The notes under the pieces were generated by a model. The model did no database searches. It saw only the letters and a program-made list of their open reading frames with translations, and had not been told where the DNA came from. Below are positions 9,417-18,006 of a stretch of 40,876 nt of DNA, one piece after another. Source of the DNA: Chloroflexota bacterium (GTDB lineage Bacteria; Chloroflexota; Dormibacteria; CF-121); contig VBEW01000079.1 of assembly GCA_005889225.1 (NCBI GenBank), positions 1 to 40,876 of the forward strand. The letters run 5' to 3'. The stretch's first letter is position 1. Every line of letters begins with the position of its first letter. The translations under genes and the position numbers were made by a program.

Positions 9417-10663
9417 GGAGCGCCCTTCGCCGGGCGCTGGCTGGCTTTCGCGCCTTCAGCCCGGCGGCGCGGCAGTTTCTCGCCTTCTCGCTGCTGATAT
9501 CGATTGCGTTCGCCATCTTCAACCTCGTCTTCAACCTGTACATGAGCGCGCTCGGCTTTTCGAATGACCTCATCGGGGTCTTCAACTCGCTGCCGGCGCT
9601 CGCCCTGCTCGGGGTCGGGCTTCCCCTGGCCGCGATGGCCGATCGGCTCGGCTATCGCGCCTTCCTTCTCGGCAGCGGCCTCCTGGCAGTGCTGGCCTCG
9701 CTGGTGCTGTCGATCGCGGGGGCACCGCTCGTGGCGGTCCTGGCCGCCGGGAGCTTCGCCCTAGCCCTGACCGTCCTCGAGGTCTTGAGCGGGCCGCTGC
9801 TGGCGCAGGTCAGCGCGGAAGCCGAGCGGGTCTCGCTGTTCGCGGTCAACCAGGCCCTCGCCTGGCTGGCGACCCTGGTTGGCGATCTGCTGGGTGGCGG
9901 CATTCCCGAGGCCGTCGCCCGGACGACCCGGAGCTCGAGTGCCTCGGCCACCTCGATTCGTTCGGCCTTCGCGGCTATGGCCGTCCTGACCGTGCTCGGG
10001 TTACCGTTTCTCGTTCGTCTGGCGAGAAGCGCCGGAGTCAGGCCGGTGGTGGTCTTGCCGATGCGCGACCTGTTTCGGGTTGATTCCGCTCGCTTCCTCC
10101 GCATCCTGCTGCCTGGCTTCGTGCTCGGGATCGGCGCCGGCATGTACCTGAACTTCGTTCAGCTTTACCTGGCGCAGCGTTTCGGCTTGACCCCCGGTCC
10201 CATCGGGTTGATCCTGGCCGTCGGTGCGGCGCTGACGGCGCTCGTCACACTCTCGGCGCCGAGTCTGGCGCGTCGATTCGGGATTACGCGGAGCATCGGG
10301 CTTCTGCAGGCCGCGGGATCGCCGCTCGTCCTGGGGCTCGCGTTCGTCATGACCTTGCCTCTCGCGGTCGTTATCCTCTACGTCCGGCAGCTGGCCCTCA
10401 ACCTTCAGGCGCCGCTCAGCCAGGCGTTTGGGATGGAGTACGTCGAGCCGCAACAGCGCGCCCGGCTGGCCACGGCGCAGACCGTCGTGGTCGGCATCGG
10501 CCTGGGCGGAATCGGCCCACTGGTTAGCGGCTTCCTGCAGGTCCGCGGCGGATATCAGCTGGCTTTTTCGGTCAGCGCGCTCTTCTATCTGCTGGCGGGC
10601 CTCATCTTCCTGAGGCTGTTCGGCCAGGTCCGGCTGCCATCGGAGCGCGCCGCGACCGGCTAG
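9413..10663 (+). CDS. MFS transporter
   Basis: Multi-TM MFS-like sequence. The first ATG (9542) would remove TM1; the frame is open upstream with RAFSPAARQFLAFSLLISIAFAIFNLVFNLY. No in-frame ATG/GTG/TTG seen upstream; ATA 9413 overlaps the mscS stop. 5' boundary uncertain. Confidence 0.75.
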   Translation: MGSALRRALAGFRAFSPAARQFLAFSLLISIAFAIFNLVFNLYMSALGFSNDLIGVFNSLPALALLGVGLPLAAMADRLGYRAFLLGSGLLAVLASLVLSIAGAPLVAVLAAGSFALALTVLEVLSGPLLAQVSAEAERVSLFAVNQALAWLATLVGDLLGGGIPEAVARTTRSSSASATSIRSAFAAMAVLTVLGLPFLVRLARSAGVRPVVVLPMRDLFRVDSARFLRILLPGFVLGIGAGMYLNFVQLYLAQRFGLTPGPIGLILAVGAALTALVTLSAPSLARRFGITRSIGLLQAAGSPLVLGLAFVMTLPLAVVILYVRQLALNLQAPLSQAFGMEYVEPQQRARLATAQTVVVGIGLGGIGPLVSGFLQVRGGYQLAFSVSALFYLLAGLIFLRLFGQVRLPSERAATG

Positions 10664-11040
10664 GCGAGTTGACCCAGAGCCAGCAGGTTCCCTTCGCTGT
10701 CGCGGAACCACGCTGCCTTTTCGTACCCGAGATCGGCGATCCCCTGGTTGGTCTTGAGGCCGGGGAAGTCATATTCCTCGAAGTGGATGCCGCGACTCTT
10801 GAGCTTGGCGACACTGGCGACAATGTCCTTCACGAACCACGCCATCTGGGTATGTTGTCCAGAGGCGCGGGCGCCACTGGGGAAGAGAAGGAACCCACTG
10901 CTGCCGTTTCCTTCATAAAAGAGGGCGCTCGCGAACTCGCGTGTCGGCCTCAGCCCCAGCTTCTCCGCATAGAACGCCCTCGCGCGCGCGAGATCCTCCA
11001 CCGGCAGCGTCGTCTTCGCGATCGCGTCATTCAAGCTCAT
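10660..11040 (-). CDS. VOC/glyoxalase family protein
   Basis: TTLPVEDLARARAFYAEKLGLRPTRE...GSSGFLLFPSG...HFEEYDFPGL. Confidence 0.88.
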   Translation of the reverse strand: MSLNDAIAKTTLPVEDLARARAFYAEKLGLRPTREFASALFYEGNGSSGFLLFPSGARASGQHTQMAWFVKDIVASVAKLKSRGIHFEEYDFPGLKTNQGIADLGYEKAAWFRDSEGNLLALGQLA

Positions 11041-11046
11041 CGGAAG

Positions 11047-11052
11047 ATCTTA
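11047..11052 (-). promoter_or_regulatory. -10-like TAAGAT, 6 nt before VOC ATG 11040
   Basis: Hexamer and spacing read directly. Confidence 0.5.
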
Positions 11053-11063
11053 GAGCGAACTTC

Positions 11064-11069
11064 TATAGT
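11064..11069 (+). promoter_or_regulatory. -10-like TATAGT, 6 nt before rarA ATG 11076
   Basis: Hexamer and spacing read directly. Confidence 0.55.
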
Positions 11070-11075
11070 CAGCTG

Positions 11076-12422
11076 ATGGCGCAGGAGACGCTGTTTCCAG
11101 CTCCGGACGAGCCCGTCGCAAAAGACCAGCCGCTGGCGGCGCGCATGCGGCCGCGCACCCTCGATGAGTTCGTGGGTCAGGAACACCTGGTGGGACCCGA
11201 GCACGAGCTGCGCCGCGCCATCGAAGAAGATCGGGTCGGCTCGATGATCCTCTGGGGACCGCCGGGAAGCGGCAAGACCACGTTGGCCCGCGTGATCGCG
11301 CGCGTCACCTCATCGCATTTTGTCCCACTGAGTGCGGTCAGCGCCGGGGTGGCGGACCTGCGGCGGAACATCGAAGAGGCGCGGCTCCGTCGGGCCCAGT
11401 CGGGTAAGCGAACCATCCTGTTCATCGATGAGATCCATCGGTTCAACAAAGGCCAGCAGGATGCCGTGCTGCCGTTTGTCGAGGAGGGCGTCATCACCCT
11501 GATCGGGGCAACCACGGAAAACCCATCCTTCGAAGTCAATGCCGCGCTGCTGTCACGGACCCGCGTCTTCGTGCTCGGCGCGCTGGACGATGGGCAGGTG
11601 GGCGAGATCGTCGATCGAGCCGTGACGGACGCGGAGCGTGGGCTCGCCGGCCGCCCTGTCGAGCTCGACCCGGACGCCCGCGCCGCGCTGATCCGGGTGG
11701 CGAACGGCGATGCCCGGGTGGCGCTCAACGGCCTCGAGGCTGCCGCCGCCCTGGCGAGGCCGAGGCAGGGCCGGCGGAACGTCACCACCGCGCTCGTCGA
11801 AGAGGCAGTGCAGCGCAAGAACCTCCTGTATGACCGCGCCGGCGAGGAGCACTACAACATCATCTCGGCCCTGCATAAGAGCCTCCGGGACAGCGACCCC
11901 GATGCCTCGCTCTACTGGCTGGGCCGCATGCTCGAGGCCGGTGAAGATCCGCTCTACGTCGCCCGTCGGCTGATCCGCTTTGCCTCCGAGGACATCGGCC
12001 TGGCCGATCCGCAGGCCCTGACCCAGGCCGTCGCCGCCCAGCAGGCTGCGCACTTCATCGGGATGCCGGAGGCCAATCTGGCGCTGGCGCAGGCGGTGGT
12101 CTATCTCGCCACGGCTCCCAAGAGCAACGCGCTCTATGCCGCGTACACCAGCGTGCAGGAAGACGTCGAGCGGACCCGCGCCGACCCGGTGCCGCTGCAC
12201 TTACGCAATGCGCCGACGCCGCTGATGCGAAAGATCGGCTACGGCAAGGGCTATCGCTACGCCCACGATTACGAGGAGGCGCAGGTGGAGCAGCAGCACC
12301 TGCCCGACGCGATCAAGGACCGCACCTATTACCGCCCCTCGGAGCGGGGCTACGAGAAGTCCGTCAAGGAACGGCTCGATGCCTTTGCGGCCGCCCGCCG
12401 GCGAACCGGGGCGTCGAGCTAA
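11076..12422 (+). CDS. rarA: RarA/MgsA replication-associated recombination ATPase
   Basis: MAQETLFPAPDEPVAKDQPLAARMRPRTLDEFVGQEHLVG, LWGPPGSGKTTLA, FIDEIHRFNKGQQDA, GATTENPSFEV. Confidence 0.95.
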   Translation: MAQETLFPAPDEPVAKDQPLAARMRPRTLDEFVGQEHLVGPEHELRRAIEEDRVGSMILWGPPGSGKTTLARVIARVTSSHFVPLSAVSAGVADLRRNIEEARLRRAQSGKRTILFIDEIHRFNKGQQDAVLPFVEEGVITLIGATTENPSFEVNAALLSRTRVFVLGALDDGQVGEIVDRAVTDAERGLAGRPVELDPDARAALIRVANGDARVALNGLEAAAALARPRQGRRNVTTALVEEAVQRKNLLYDRAGEEHYNIISALHKSLRDSDPDASLYWLGRMLEAGEDPLYVARRLIRFASEDIGLADPQALTQAVAAQQAAHFIGMPEANLALAQAVVYLATAPKSNALYAAYTSVQEDVERTRADPVPLHLRNAPTPLMRKIGYGKGYRYAHDYEEAQVEQQHLPDAIKDRTYYRPSERGYEKSVKERLDAFAAARRRTGASS

Positions 12423-12791
12423 CGCGGCACCGCTTCGACGTGCGGCTTGAGCGCGGCATAGCCATTGCCATCACTCGCGTGTGGTTGGCGGCCAGCGCCC
12501 CGCGAGCCAGGGGCGCGATCAGGTTGAGGATCGGATTCGTGGTCGCAACATCTCAGTAGTAAGGGCGCTCGGCCTCGAGGACCTCTAGCGCGTAGGTGAG
12601 GCTGTAGGGGAGTGAGCCGCGCACCTCACACTCGACGACCGAGCCGACCGATCTGCCGTCGCCTCGGATGACCTTCACCCGCCGGAAGTTCTTCCACCAG
12701 CCCGGGTAACGCTGGATGTCGAGGATCACCACGCTTGCTCAACCGGGGATTTGAAGCGCCACTCGGTGGCGAAGTGATAGGTGATCGCCAC
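12419..12791 (-). pseudogene. Decayed SRPBCC/polyketide-cyclase-like gene
   Basis: Reverse-strand pieces: VAITYHFATEWRFKSPVEQAW(stop 12726-12728); then, shifted, VILDIQRYPGWWKNFRRVKVIRGDGRSVGSVVECEVRGSLPYSLTYALEVLEAERPYY(stop 12553-12555); then, same frame, NPILNLIAPLARGALAANHTRVM; then, shifted, GNGYAALKPHVEAVPR*. Confidence 0.75.
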
Positions 12792-12810
12792 GCGAGTATT
12801 TTATGAATGC

Positions 12811-13263
12811 GTGCTGTACAACCTGCTCAAGCTGCTGCACATCCTCCTGGCGATCACGGCGGTCGGTTCGAATCTCAGCTACGGCATCTGGCAGGGGCTG
12901 GCGGGCAACGATCCACAGCGCAACTCATTCGTGCTTCGGGGCATCAAGTTCGTCGATGATCATGTCGCGAACCCCGCTTACCTGCTGCTCCTGGTCAGTG
13001 GGCTAACGCTGGCCGCCTGGCACTGGTCCTACACGACACGCTGGATCGAAGCCGCCATCGTGCTCTATGTGATCGTGATCCTGTTTGGGTTCGCGGTCTA
13101 CTCGCCGGCGCTCGTCGGTCAGATCGAGGCGCTCGAGCGCGACGGGATCACCTCGGCTGCGTACCGATCGGCCGCCCTGCGGGCGACCACCTTTGGCATC
13201 GCCGTAATGCTGCCCGTTCTGGGCATCCTCTTCATGATGGTCGTCAAGCCGGCACTCGGATAG
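12811..13263 (+). CDS. DUF2269-like integral membrane protein
   Basis: MLYNLLKLLHILLAITAVGSNLSYGIW... four hydrophobic segments; GTG 12811 in frame with the ORF-track start at 12781. Confidence 0.75.
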   Translation: MLYNLLKLLHILLAITAVGSNLSYGIWQGLAGNDPQRNSFVLRGIKFVDDHVANPAYLLLLVSGLTLAAWHWSYTTRWIEAAIVLYVIVILFGFAVYSPALVGQIEALERDGITSAAYRSAALRATTFGIAVMLPVLGILFMMVVKPALG

Positions 13264-14050
13264 GCGGCGGCGGTAGACGTTCCACCACGTCCAGCATTCG
13301 ACGCATACTGTCGTACGCCTGGTCCTCGATGGGGATGAACTGCCGGATCAGGCCGCGGCCGAGGAGGGCACGGCCGGATGGGTCGTCGCCAAGCTCCGTC
13401 AGCGCGTCTCGCACTCGGACCGCGACCTCGTCGGGCAGGCTGGCGCTGCCCACCACCGGTGGAATCGGAGACGGACCAAGCACGGCGATCACCCGCAGCT
13501 GCCGGTGAAGACCCGGGTTGCGCCGGTGCTCGACGCCGAGGACATGCGAATCGATCGCCGAGGCACTGACCTCTCCGGCGACCACCCGTCGGATCGACTC
13601 CTGATGCCAGCCCGAGAAGATCACCTGGCCGAAGAATCCCTCGGTCTCGCCCATCTCGTGCAGCGTGTAGCGGCTCAGCAGGCAGCCTGAGTACGAGTCC
13701 TCAACGTTGTGCGCCCAGCTTCGCCCGCGCAGATCGTCAAAGGACCGGCAGGGGCTGTCCCGGCGCACGATCACGTCCGAGAAGTAGACTGGGCGGCCGC
13801 CATAGCGTGGCTCGTCCAGAACCGGCGCGGCCAGCAAGCGCAGCATGCCGGGCTGTTCGCGGCGGAGGCGCACGTAGGGGAGGCCACAGAGGAATGCGAT
13901 ATCGACCGAAGCCTGCCGCAGCTGGTCAAGGGAGGCACCTTCGACCAGTGTGGTCGGCGTGCCGAGCCGCTGGCCCACCCGGGCTGCCACCTCCGTGTAG
14001 GTCGAGGTCATGTTCGGCGCCAGGAAATTTGCGAAAACGAGCGTTCTCAC
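13244..14050 (-). CDS. PhnD-like phosphonate/phosphite-type substrate-binding domain protein without obvious signal peptide
   Basis: MRTLVFANFLAPNMTSTYTEVAARVGQRLGTPTTLVEG...DIAFLCGLPYVRL...PVYFSDVIVRRDSPCRSFDDLRGRSWAHN. GTG 14050 chosen. Confidence 0.75.
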   Translation of the reverse strand: MRTLVFANFLAPNMTSTYTEVAARVGQRLGTPTTLVEGASLDQLRQASVDIAFLCGLPYVRLRREQPGMLRLLAAPVLDEPRYGGRPVYFSDVIVRRDSPCRSFDDLRGRSWAHNVEDSYSGCLLSRYTLHEMGETEGFFGQVIFSGWHQESIRRVVAGEVSASAIDSHVLGVEHRRNPGLHRQLRVIAVLGPSPIPPVVGSASLPDEVAVRVRDALTELGDDPSGRALLGRGLIRQFIPIEDQAYDSMRRMLDVVERLPPPPIRVPA

Positions 14051-14090
14051 TGACGAGTTGACGGCAGTATCGCACAGCGATCGAGATTGC

Positions 14091-14119
14091 TTGCGCCGGC
14101 GGGCCGCTTCTGGCATACT
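14091..14119 (+). promoter_or_regulatory. Promoter candidate TTGCGC-N17-CATACT upstream of cupin gene
   Basis: Hexamers with 17-bp spacer, 21 nt before GTG 14141. Confidence 0.45.
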
Positions 14120-14140
14120 CCGAAAAACACTCGTTGCGAG

Positions 14141-14764
14141 GTGACGCCGCCCATCGCCGGCCCGATAATCGAAAATCCGCTCCACGGCGAGCGTATTCGG
14201 TTTCTGAAGACGGCTCCGGAAACCAATGGTGAGCTGGTGCAGTACGAATCCTGGCTGGCGCCTGGCGGCGGCGTGGGCGTTCCCCACATTCACCCGGTGC
14301 AGCAGTCGGACTTCACGGTTGTCTCAGGTACGGCCTCGTTTTCCGTCCACGGGGCGCGGTTTGTGCTCGGACCCGGCCAGAGCCTGACCGTTCCACCGGG
14401 AACGGAGCATTGTCTGTGGAACGCCGGCGAGGTCGAGGCTCACCTGATCGTCGAGTTCCGGCCGGGCCTGCTGAAGCAGGAGTACTCCGAAACCACCTTC
14501 GGCCTGGCTCGGGACGGCAAGCACCACCTTGGGAGCATTCCCAACGTCCTCCAGTGGGCGGTGATCACCGCCGCCTACCGCCGGGAGAGCCGGCCGCTGG
14601 GACAACCGCGTTGGCTGCGGCTCGGTCTGCTCGCCCTTGCCCCCGCCGGGTGGTTGGCCGGCTACCGCGCTCACTATCCTCAGTACTGCACGCGGTCCGA
14701 CGGTCAGCCCGATGGGCCGGAGGATCCCCATTTGATCCCGGATACCGACCGGCTCGCCAGCTGA
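14141..14764 (+). CDS. Cupin-domain protein
   Basis: GVPHIHPVQQSDFTVVSGTASFSVHGARFVLGPGQSLTVPPGTEHCLWN; GTG 14141 in frame. Confidence 0.82.
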   Translation: MTPPIAGPIIENPLHGERIRFLKTAPETNGELVQYESWLAPGGGVGVPHIHPVQQSDFTVVSGTASFSVHGARFVLGPGQSLTVPPGTEHCLWNAGEVEAHLIVEFRPGLLKQEYSETTFGLARDGKHHLGSIPNVLQWAVITAAYRRESRPLGQPRWLRLGLLALAPAGWLAGYRAHYPQYCTRSDGQPDGPEDPHLIPDTDRLAS

Positions 14765-14802
14765 GCTTCTCGCCGACGGCGCCATCCGGCTGCTGATCGT
14801 CC

Positions 14803-15966
14803 GTGGCTGAGGCCGCCTACGACCTGGCCATTATCGGCGCCGGCGTGATGGGCCTCTTCACGGCCCTGTTCGCAAGCCGCCGCGGCGCGAGGGTCCTGGT
14901 CCTCGACGCCTGGCGGATCGGCGACTCGAGGGCGGCTTCGTACAGCCTGACGCGGTCCGTCCGCAATGACTACCTGGATCCGCTCTACGCGCGCCTCGCG
15001 TATCAGGCCAGAAAGCTCTGGCTGGACTTCCAGGCCGAATCGCGCGAGCCCTTCCTGATCGAGTGCGGATGTCTGAATATCGCCAGCGCGAGCGTCACCC
15101 CGGCCCTCTCCGAAACGTACGCGGAGCAGAGCTACCGGGTCCTGCAGGGACTCGATCTGAAGACCGGGGCGTTCGACCGCGATGGCCTGCACGCGCGGTT
15201 TCCCCAGTTCGACGCCGATATCGGCCGGCTGGATGTGGAGGCGGGGTTCCTGTATGTGCCACCCATCACGCAAACGCTGCTTGCCGGGCTGCGGGCGGCG
15301 CGGGTGGTCATCGAGCAGGACACCCGGGTGCAGCAAATCAGCCGCCGACAGGGCCGGATCGTCATCGATACCTCCGCGGGGGAACGCCTGGCCGAGCGGC
15401 TGGTTTTCACTGCCGGGCTCGGGGTTAACGACCTTCTGGCCAGGACTCAGGGCTGTGACCTCCAGCTCCCGCTTCGCCCGGACCGGCCAAGTGAGTCGAA
15501 GTATTTCGTTCCGCCACCGGAAAGGCGCGAACTGTTCACGCCCGAGCGGCTGCCTGTTTTTGCGTACCTCGACGTCGGCATTTACGGCCACCCGATGCTC
15601 CAGGGAAAGACGCCCGGGGTCAAGATCGGGTACTACAACCCACCGGACGTGCGCCGGCAGGTGACCCGGATCTCCAGCGTGCTGAGCTTTGTGGCCGAGT
15701 GCATGCCGCAGCTAGTGGATGCCCGCGTCCTCGACGTCGAGGGGGCGGACCAATGCTCGTATGATCTGGTCGCAGATGACAATTTCATCCTGGGACCGGT
15801 CCCCGGACTTCCCCATCTGGCGATCGGCACCGGTTGGCGCGGCACCGGCTACAAGTTCGCGCCGCTTATCGGCCGGACGCTGTCGGAACTGGCCCTGGAT
15901 GGCAAGGCGGTCGAGGATATCTCCCGCTTTGCTCCGCAACGCTTCGTGACGAGCCATGCCGGTTAG
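14803..15966 (+). CDS. FAD-dependent amine oxidase (DAO family; sarcosine / N-methyltryptophan oxidase-like)
   Basis: DLAIIGAGVMGLFTALFASRRGARVLVLD; SRAASYSLTRSVRNDY; QCSYDLVADDNFILGPVPGLPHLAIGTGWRGTGYKFAP. Confidence 0.88.
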   Translation: MAEAAYDLAIIGAGVMGLFTALFASRRGARVLVLDAWRIGDSRAASYSLTRSVRNDYLDPLYARLAYQARKLWLDFQAESREPFLIECGCLNIASASVTPALSETYAEQSYRVLQGLDLKTGAFDRDGLHARFPQFDADIGRLDVEAGFLYVPPITQTLLAGLRAARVVIEQDTRVQQISRRQGRIVIDTSAGERLAERLVFTAGLGVNDLLARTQGCDLQLPLRPDRPSESKYFVPPPERRELFTPERLPVFAYLDVGIYGHPMLQGKTPGVKIGYYNPPDVRRQVTRISSVLSFVAECMPQLVDARVLDVEGADQCSYDLVADDNFILGPVPGLPHLAIGTGWRGTGYKFAPLIGRTLSELALDGKAVEDISRFAPQRFVTSHAG

Positions 15967-16993
15967 GAGCCAGCGAGGGATTCTCGACCGACTGCAGGCC
16001 GGTATCGTGCTGGGGGCGGAAGGGTACGTCTTCGAACTGGAACGGCGGGGCTACATCAAGGCCGGGCCCTATGTCCCCGAAGTCGTTCTCGATTTCCCCG
16101 ACGCCGTGCGCGAGCTGCACCGCGAGTTCCTTCGAGCCGGCGCGGACGTCATGGTGGCACTCACCTACTACGCGCATCGCGAGAAATTGAAGACGGTCGG
16201 TCGCGAGAATGACCTCGAGGCGTTGAACCGCCAGGCGCTGCGGGTCGCGAATGAGGTCGCGCGCGAGGGCGATGCAGTGGTTGCGGGGGACATCTGCAAC
16301 ACCTGGGCCTACGATCCGAAAAACAAGGAAGCGTCCTCGCGGGTGGTCCGCGCGATGTACGAGGAGCAGCTCTCCTGGGCGGTGGACGAGGGCATCGATT
16401 TCGTTATTGCCGAGACGAATGACTACCTGGGCGAGTCGCTGATCGCACTGCAGGTCATCAAGGAGCTCGGCTTGCCCGCCATGGTCACCCTGGCCTCGAC
16501 CCGGCCGCATCAGACCTGGGATGGCTACGACTATGTCGACGCCTGCAAGATCCTGGCGGACCAGGGGGCCGACATCGTCGGCCTGAACTGTGATCGGGGA
16601 CCTGCCACCATGCTGCCGATCATCGAGCGCGTCCGCAACCGGGTCAGCAGCTACGTCGCGGCGCAGCCCGTTCCGTTCAAAACCGATCCCGCCATGCCCA
16701 CCTTCGAGTCCTTGAAGACCGCGTCTGGAACGCGGGCCTTTCCGATCGCGCTCGAGCCGTTCCTCTGCACTCGTTTCGAGATGGCCGCCTACGCGGAGCG
16801 CGCCAAAGAGCTGGGCGTCAACTACATCGGGATCTGCTGTGGCGGCTCACCGCACTATGTGCGCGCCATGGCTGAGGCGCTTGGCCGAACCGTTCCGGCC
16901 AGTCGGTACTCGCCGGCGATCGAGCTCCACCCGATGATCGGGGCGCACGTCGAGGAAAAAGAGAAGGAATTCCTGGTCGACTGGAAAGGTTGA
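15956..16993 (+). CDS. Homocysteine S-methyltransferase family (BHMT-like)
   Basis: VGLNCDRGP and YIGICCGGSPHYVRAMAEALG: Zn-ligand-type C and CC motifs; overlaps upstream oxidase by 11 nt. Confidence 0.88.
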   Translation: MPVRSQRGILDRLQAGIVLGAEGYVFELERRGYIKAGPYVPEVVLDFPDAVRELHREFLRAGADVMVALTYYAHREKLKTVGRENDLEALNRQALRVANEVAREGDAVVAGDICNTWAYDPKNKEASSRVVRAMYEEQLSWAVDEGIDFVIAETNDYLGESLIALQVIKELGLPAMVTLASTRPHQTWDGYDYVDACKILADQGADIVGLNCDRGPATMLPIIERVRNRVSSYVAAQPVPFKTDPAMPTFESLKTASGTRAFPIALEPFLCTRFEMAAYAERAKELGVNYIGICCGGSPHYVRAMAEALGRTVPASRYSPAIELHPMIGAHVEEKEKEFLVDWKG

Positions 16994-17006
16994 TCGCCTA
17001 CTAGCC

Positions 17007-17034
17007 GGTGGCCCCGCCGCCGGGCGAGGCCACC
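17007..17034. terminator. Candidate bidirectional hairpin between convergent genes
   Basis: GGTGGCCCCGCC / GGCGAGGCCACC arms with one mismatch and a short loop, between convergent BHMT-like and SBP genes; no clear U-tract. Confidence 0.45.
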
Positions 17035-17051
17035 TGGATGCTCTGAGTTAC

Positions 17052-17975
17052 TCAGAAGCCGTGATCTTTGACCCACTTCGTGGCGAGGTCCGCTGGGTCT
17101 TCCTTGTCGACGTCGGCGCTCTTGTTGAGCGCAGTCAAATCGGGCGTATTGAGTTTGGAATCGATGCTGTTTAGCAGCGACGTGACTTCGCTGTTGGCAA
17201 CCGCGGTCCGGATTAGGGGAACGATGTTGTCAGCTTGTTGCAAGTGCTTGTCGTCCTCGAGTACGACGAGGTTGTTTGCCGAGATGCCGCCGTCGCTGGA
17301 GAAGACGAGCCCGATGTTGATGGCGCCGCTCTTGAATGCGGCGTACGTCAATGGACCGCCCGCATCGAGCGCCTTAAAGGCCTTGAAGTGAAGCCCGTAC
17401 GTCTGCTCGAGACCCGGCTTGCAGAACGGGCGCTGAGGGCATTCGGGCGGACCACCCAGGGTCCATCCGCTGGCGACTGCCGTGACGTCTGACAGCTTTG
17501 TCAGATGGTTCTGGTCGGCCTCCGCTTTGGTCACCGCAAAGGCGTTCTGGTCGACGGCGGGCGAGGGATCGAGCGCCTTGATGGCTTTCGAGCTGAGACG
17601 GGCGTTCAGCTTCTGCACGTTTGCCTGAGCGTCGGTTCCGGCTTCGAGATCGACGCTCTGGCGCTTATCGACGAAGTTCAGGTCTGTCGCCGCATATCCG
17701 GCGTAGAGGTCGATCTGGCCAGTCTCCAGGGCGGGTTCGACGATTTCGCGATTGCCCAGCTTGTCGCGATACTTGATGGTGTACCCCTTGTTCTTCAGGG
17801 CCTCGCCGTAGATGTGGGCCAGGATGATGCTCTCGGAGAAGTTGAACGAGGCGATGGTGATGGTCCCTTTCGGCGACGCGGAACTGGAGGGCCCACCTGT
17901 TGATCCGCACGATGTCGTCAACAAGGCTAGGGCCACCATGCTGGCACCCAGGACAAAAACTCGCTTCAGACGCAT
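17052..17975 (-). CDS. Glycine betaine/choline-type (OpuAC/ProX-like) ABC substrate-binding lipoprotein
   Basis: Lipobox-like LLTTSCGS; TITIASFNFSESIILAHIYGEALKNKGYTIKYRDKLGNREIVEPALETGQIDLYAGYAATDLNF; strong GGAGG upstream. Confidence 0.9.
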   Translation of the reverse strand: MRLKRVFVLGASMVALALLTTSCGSTGGPSSSASPKGTITIASFNFSESIILAHIYGEALKNKGYTIKYRDKLGNREIVEPALETGQIDLYAGYAATDLNFVDKRQSVDLEAGTDAQANVQKLNARLSSKAIKALDPSPAVDQNAFAVTKAEADQNHLTKLSDVTAVASGWTLGGPPECPQRPFCKPGLEQTYGLHFKAFKALDAGGPLTYAAFKSGAINIGLVFSSDGGISANNLVVLEDDKHLQQADNIVPLIRTAVANSEVTSLLNSIDSKLNTPDLTALNKSADVDKEDPADLATKWVKDHGF

Positions 17976-18006
17976 GCTATCTACCTCCTTCCTGAATTAC
18001 GACGGA

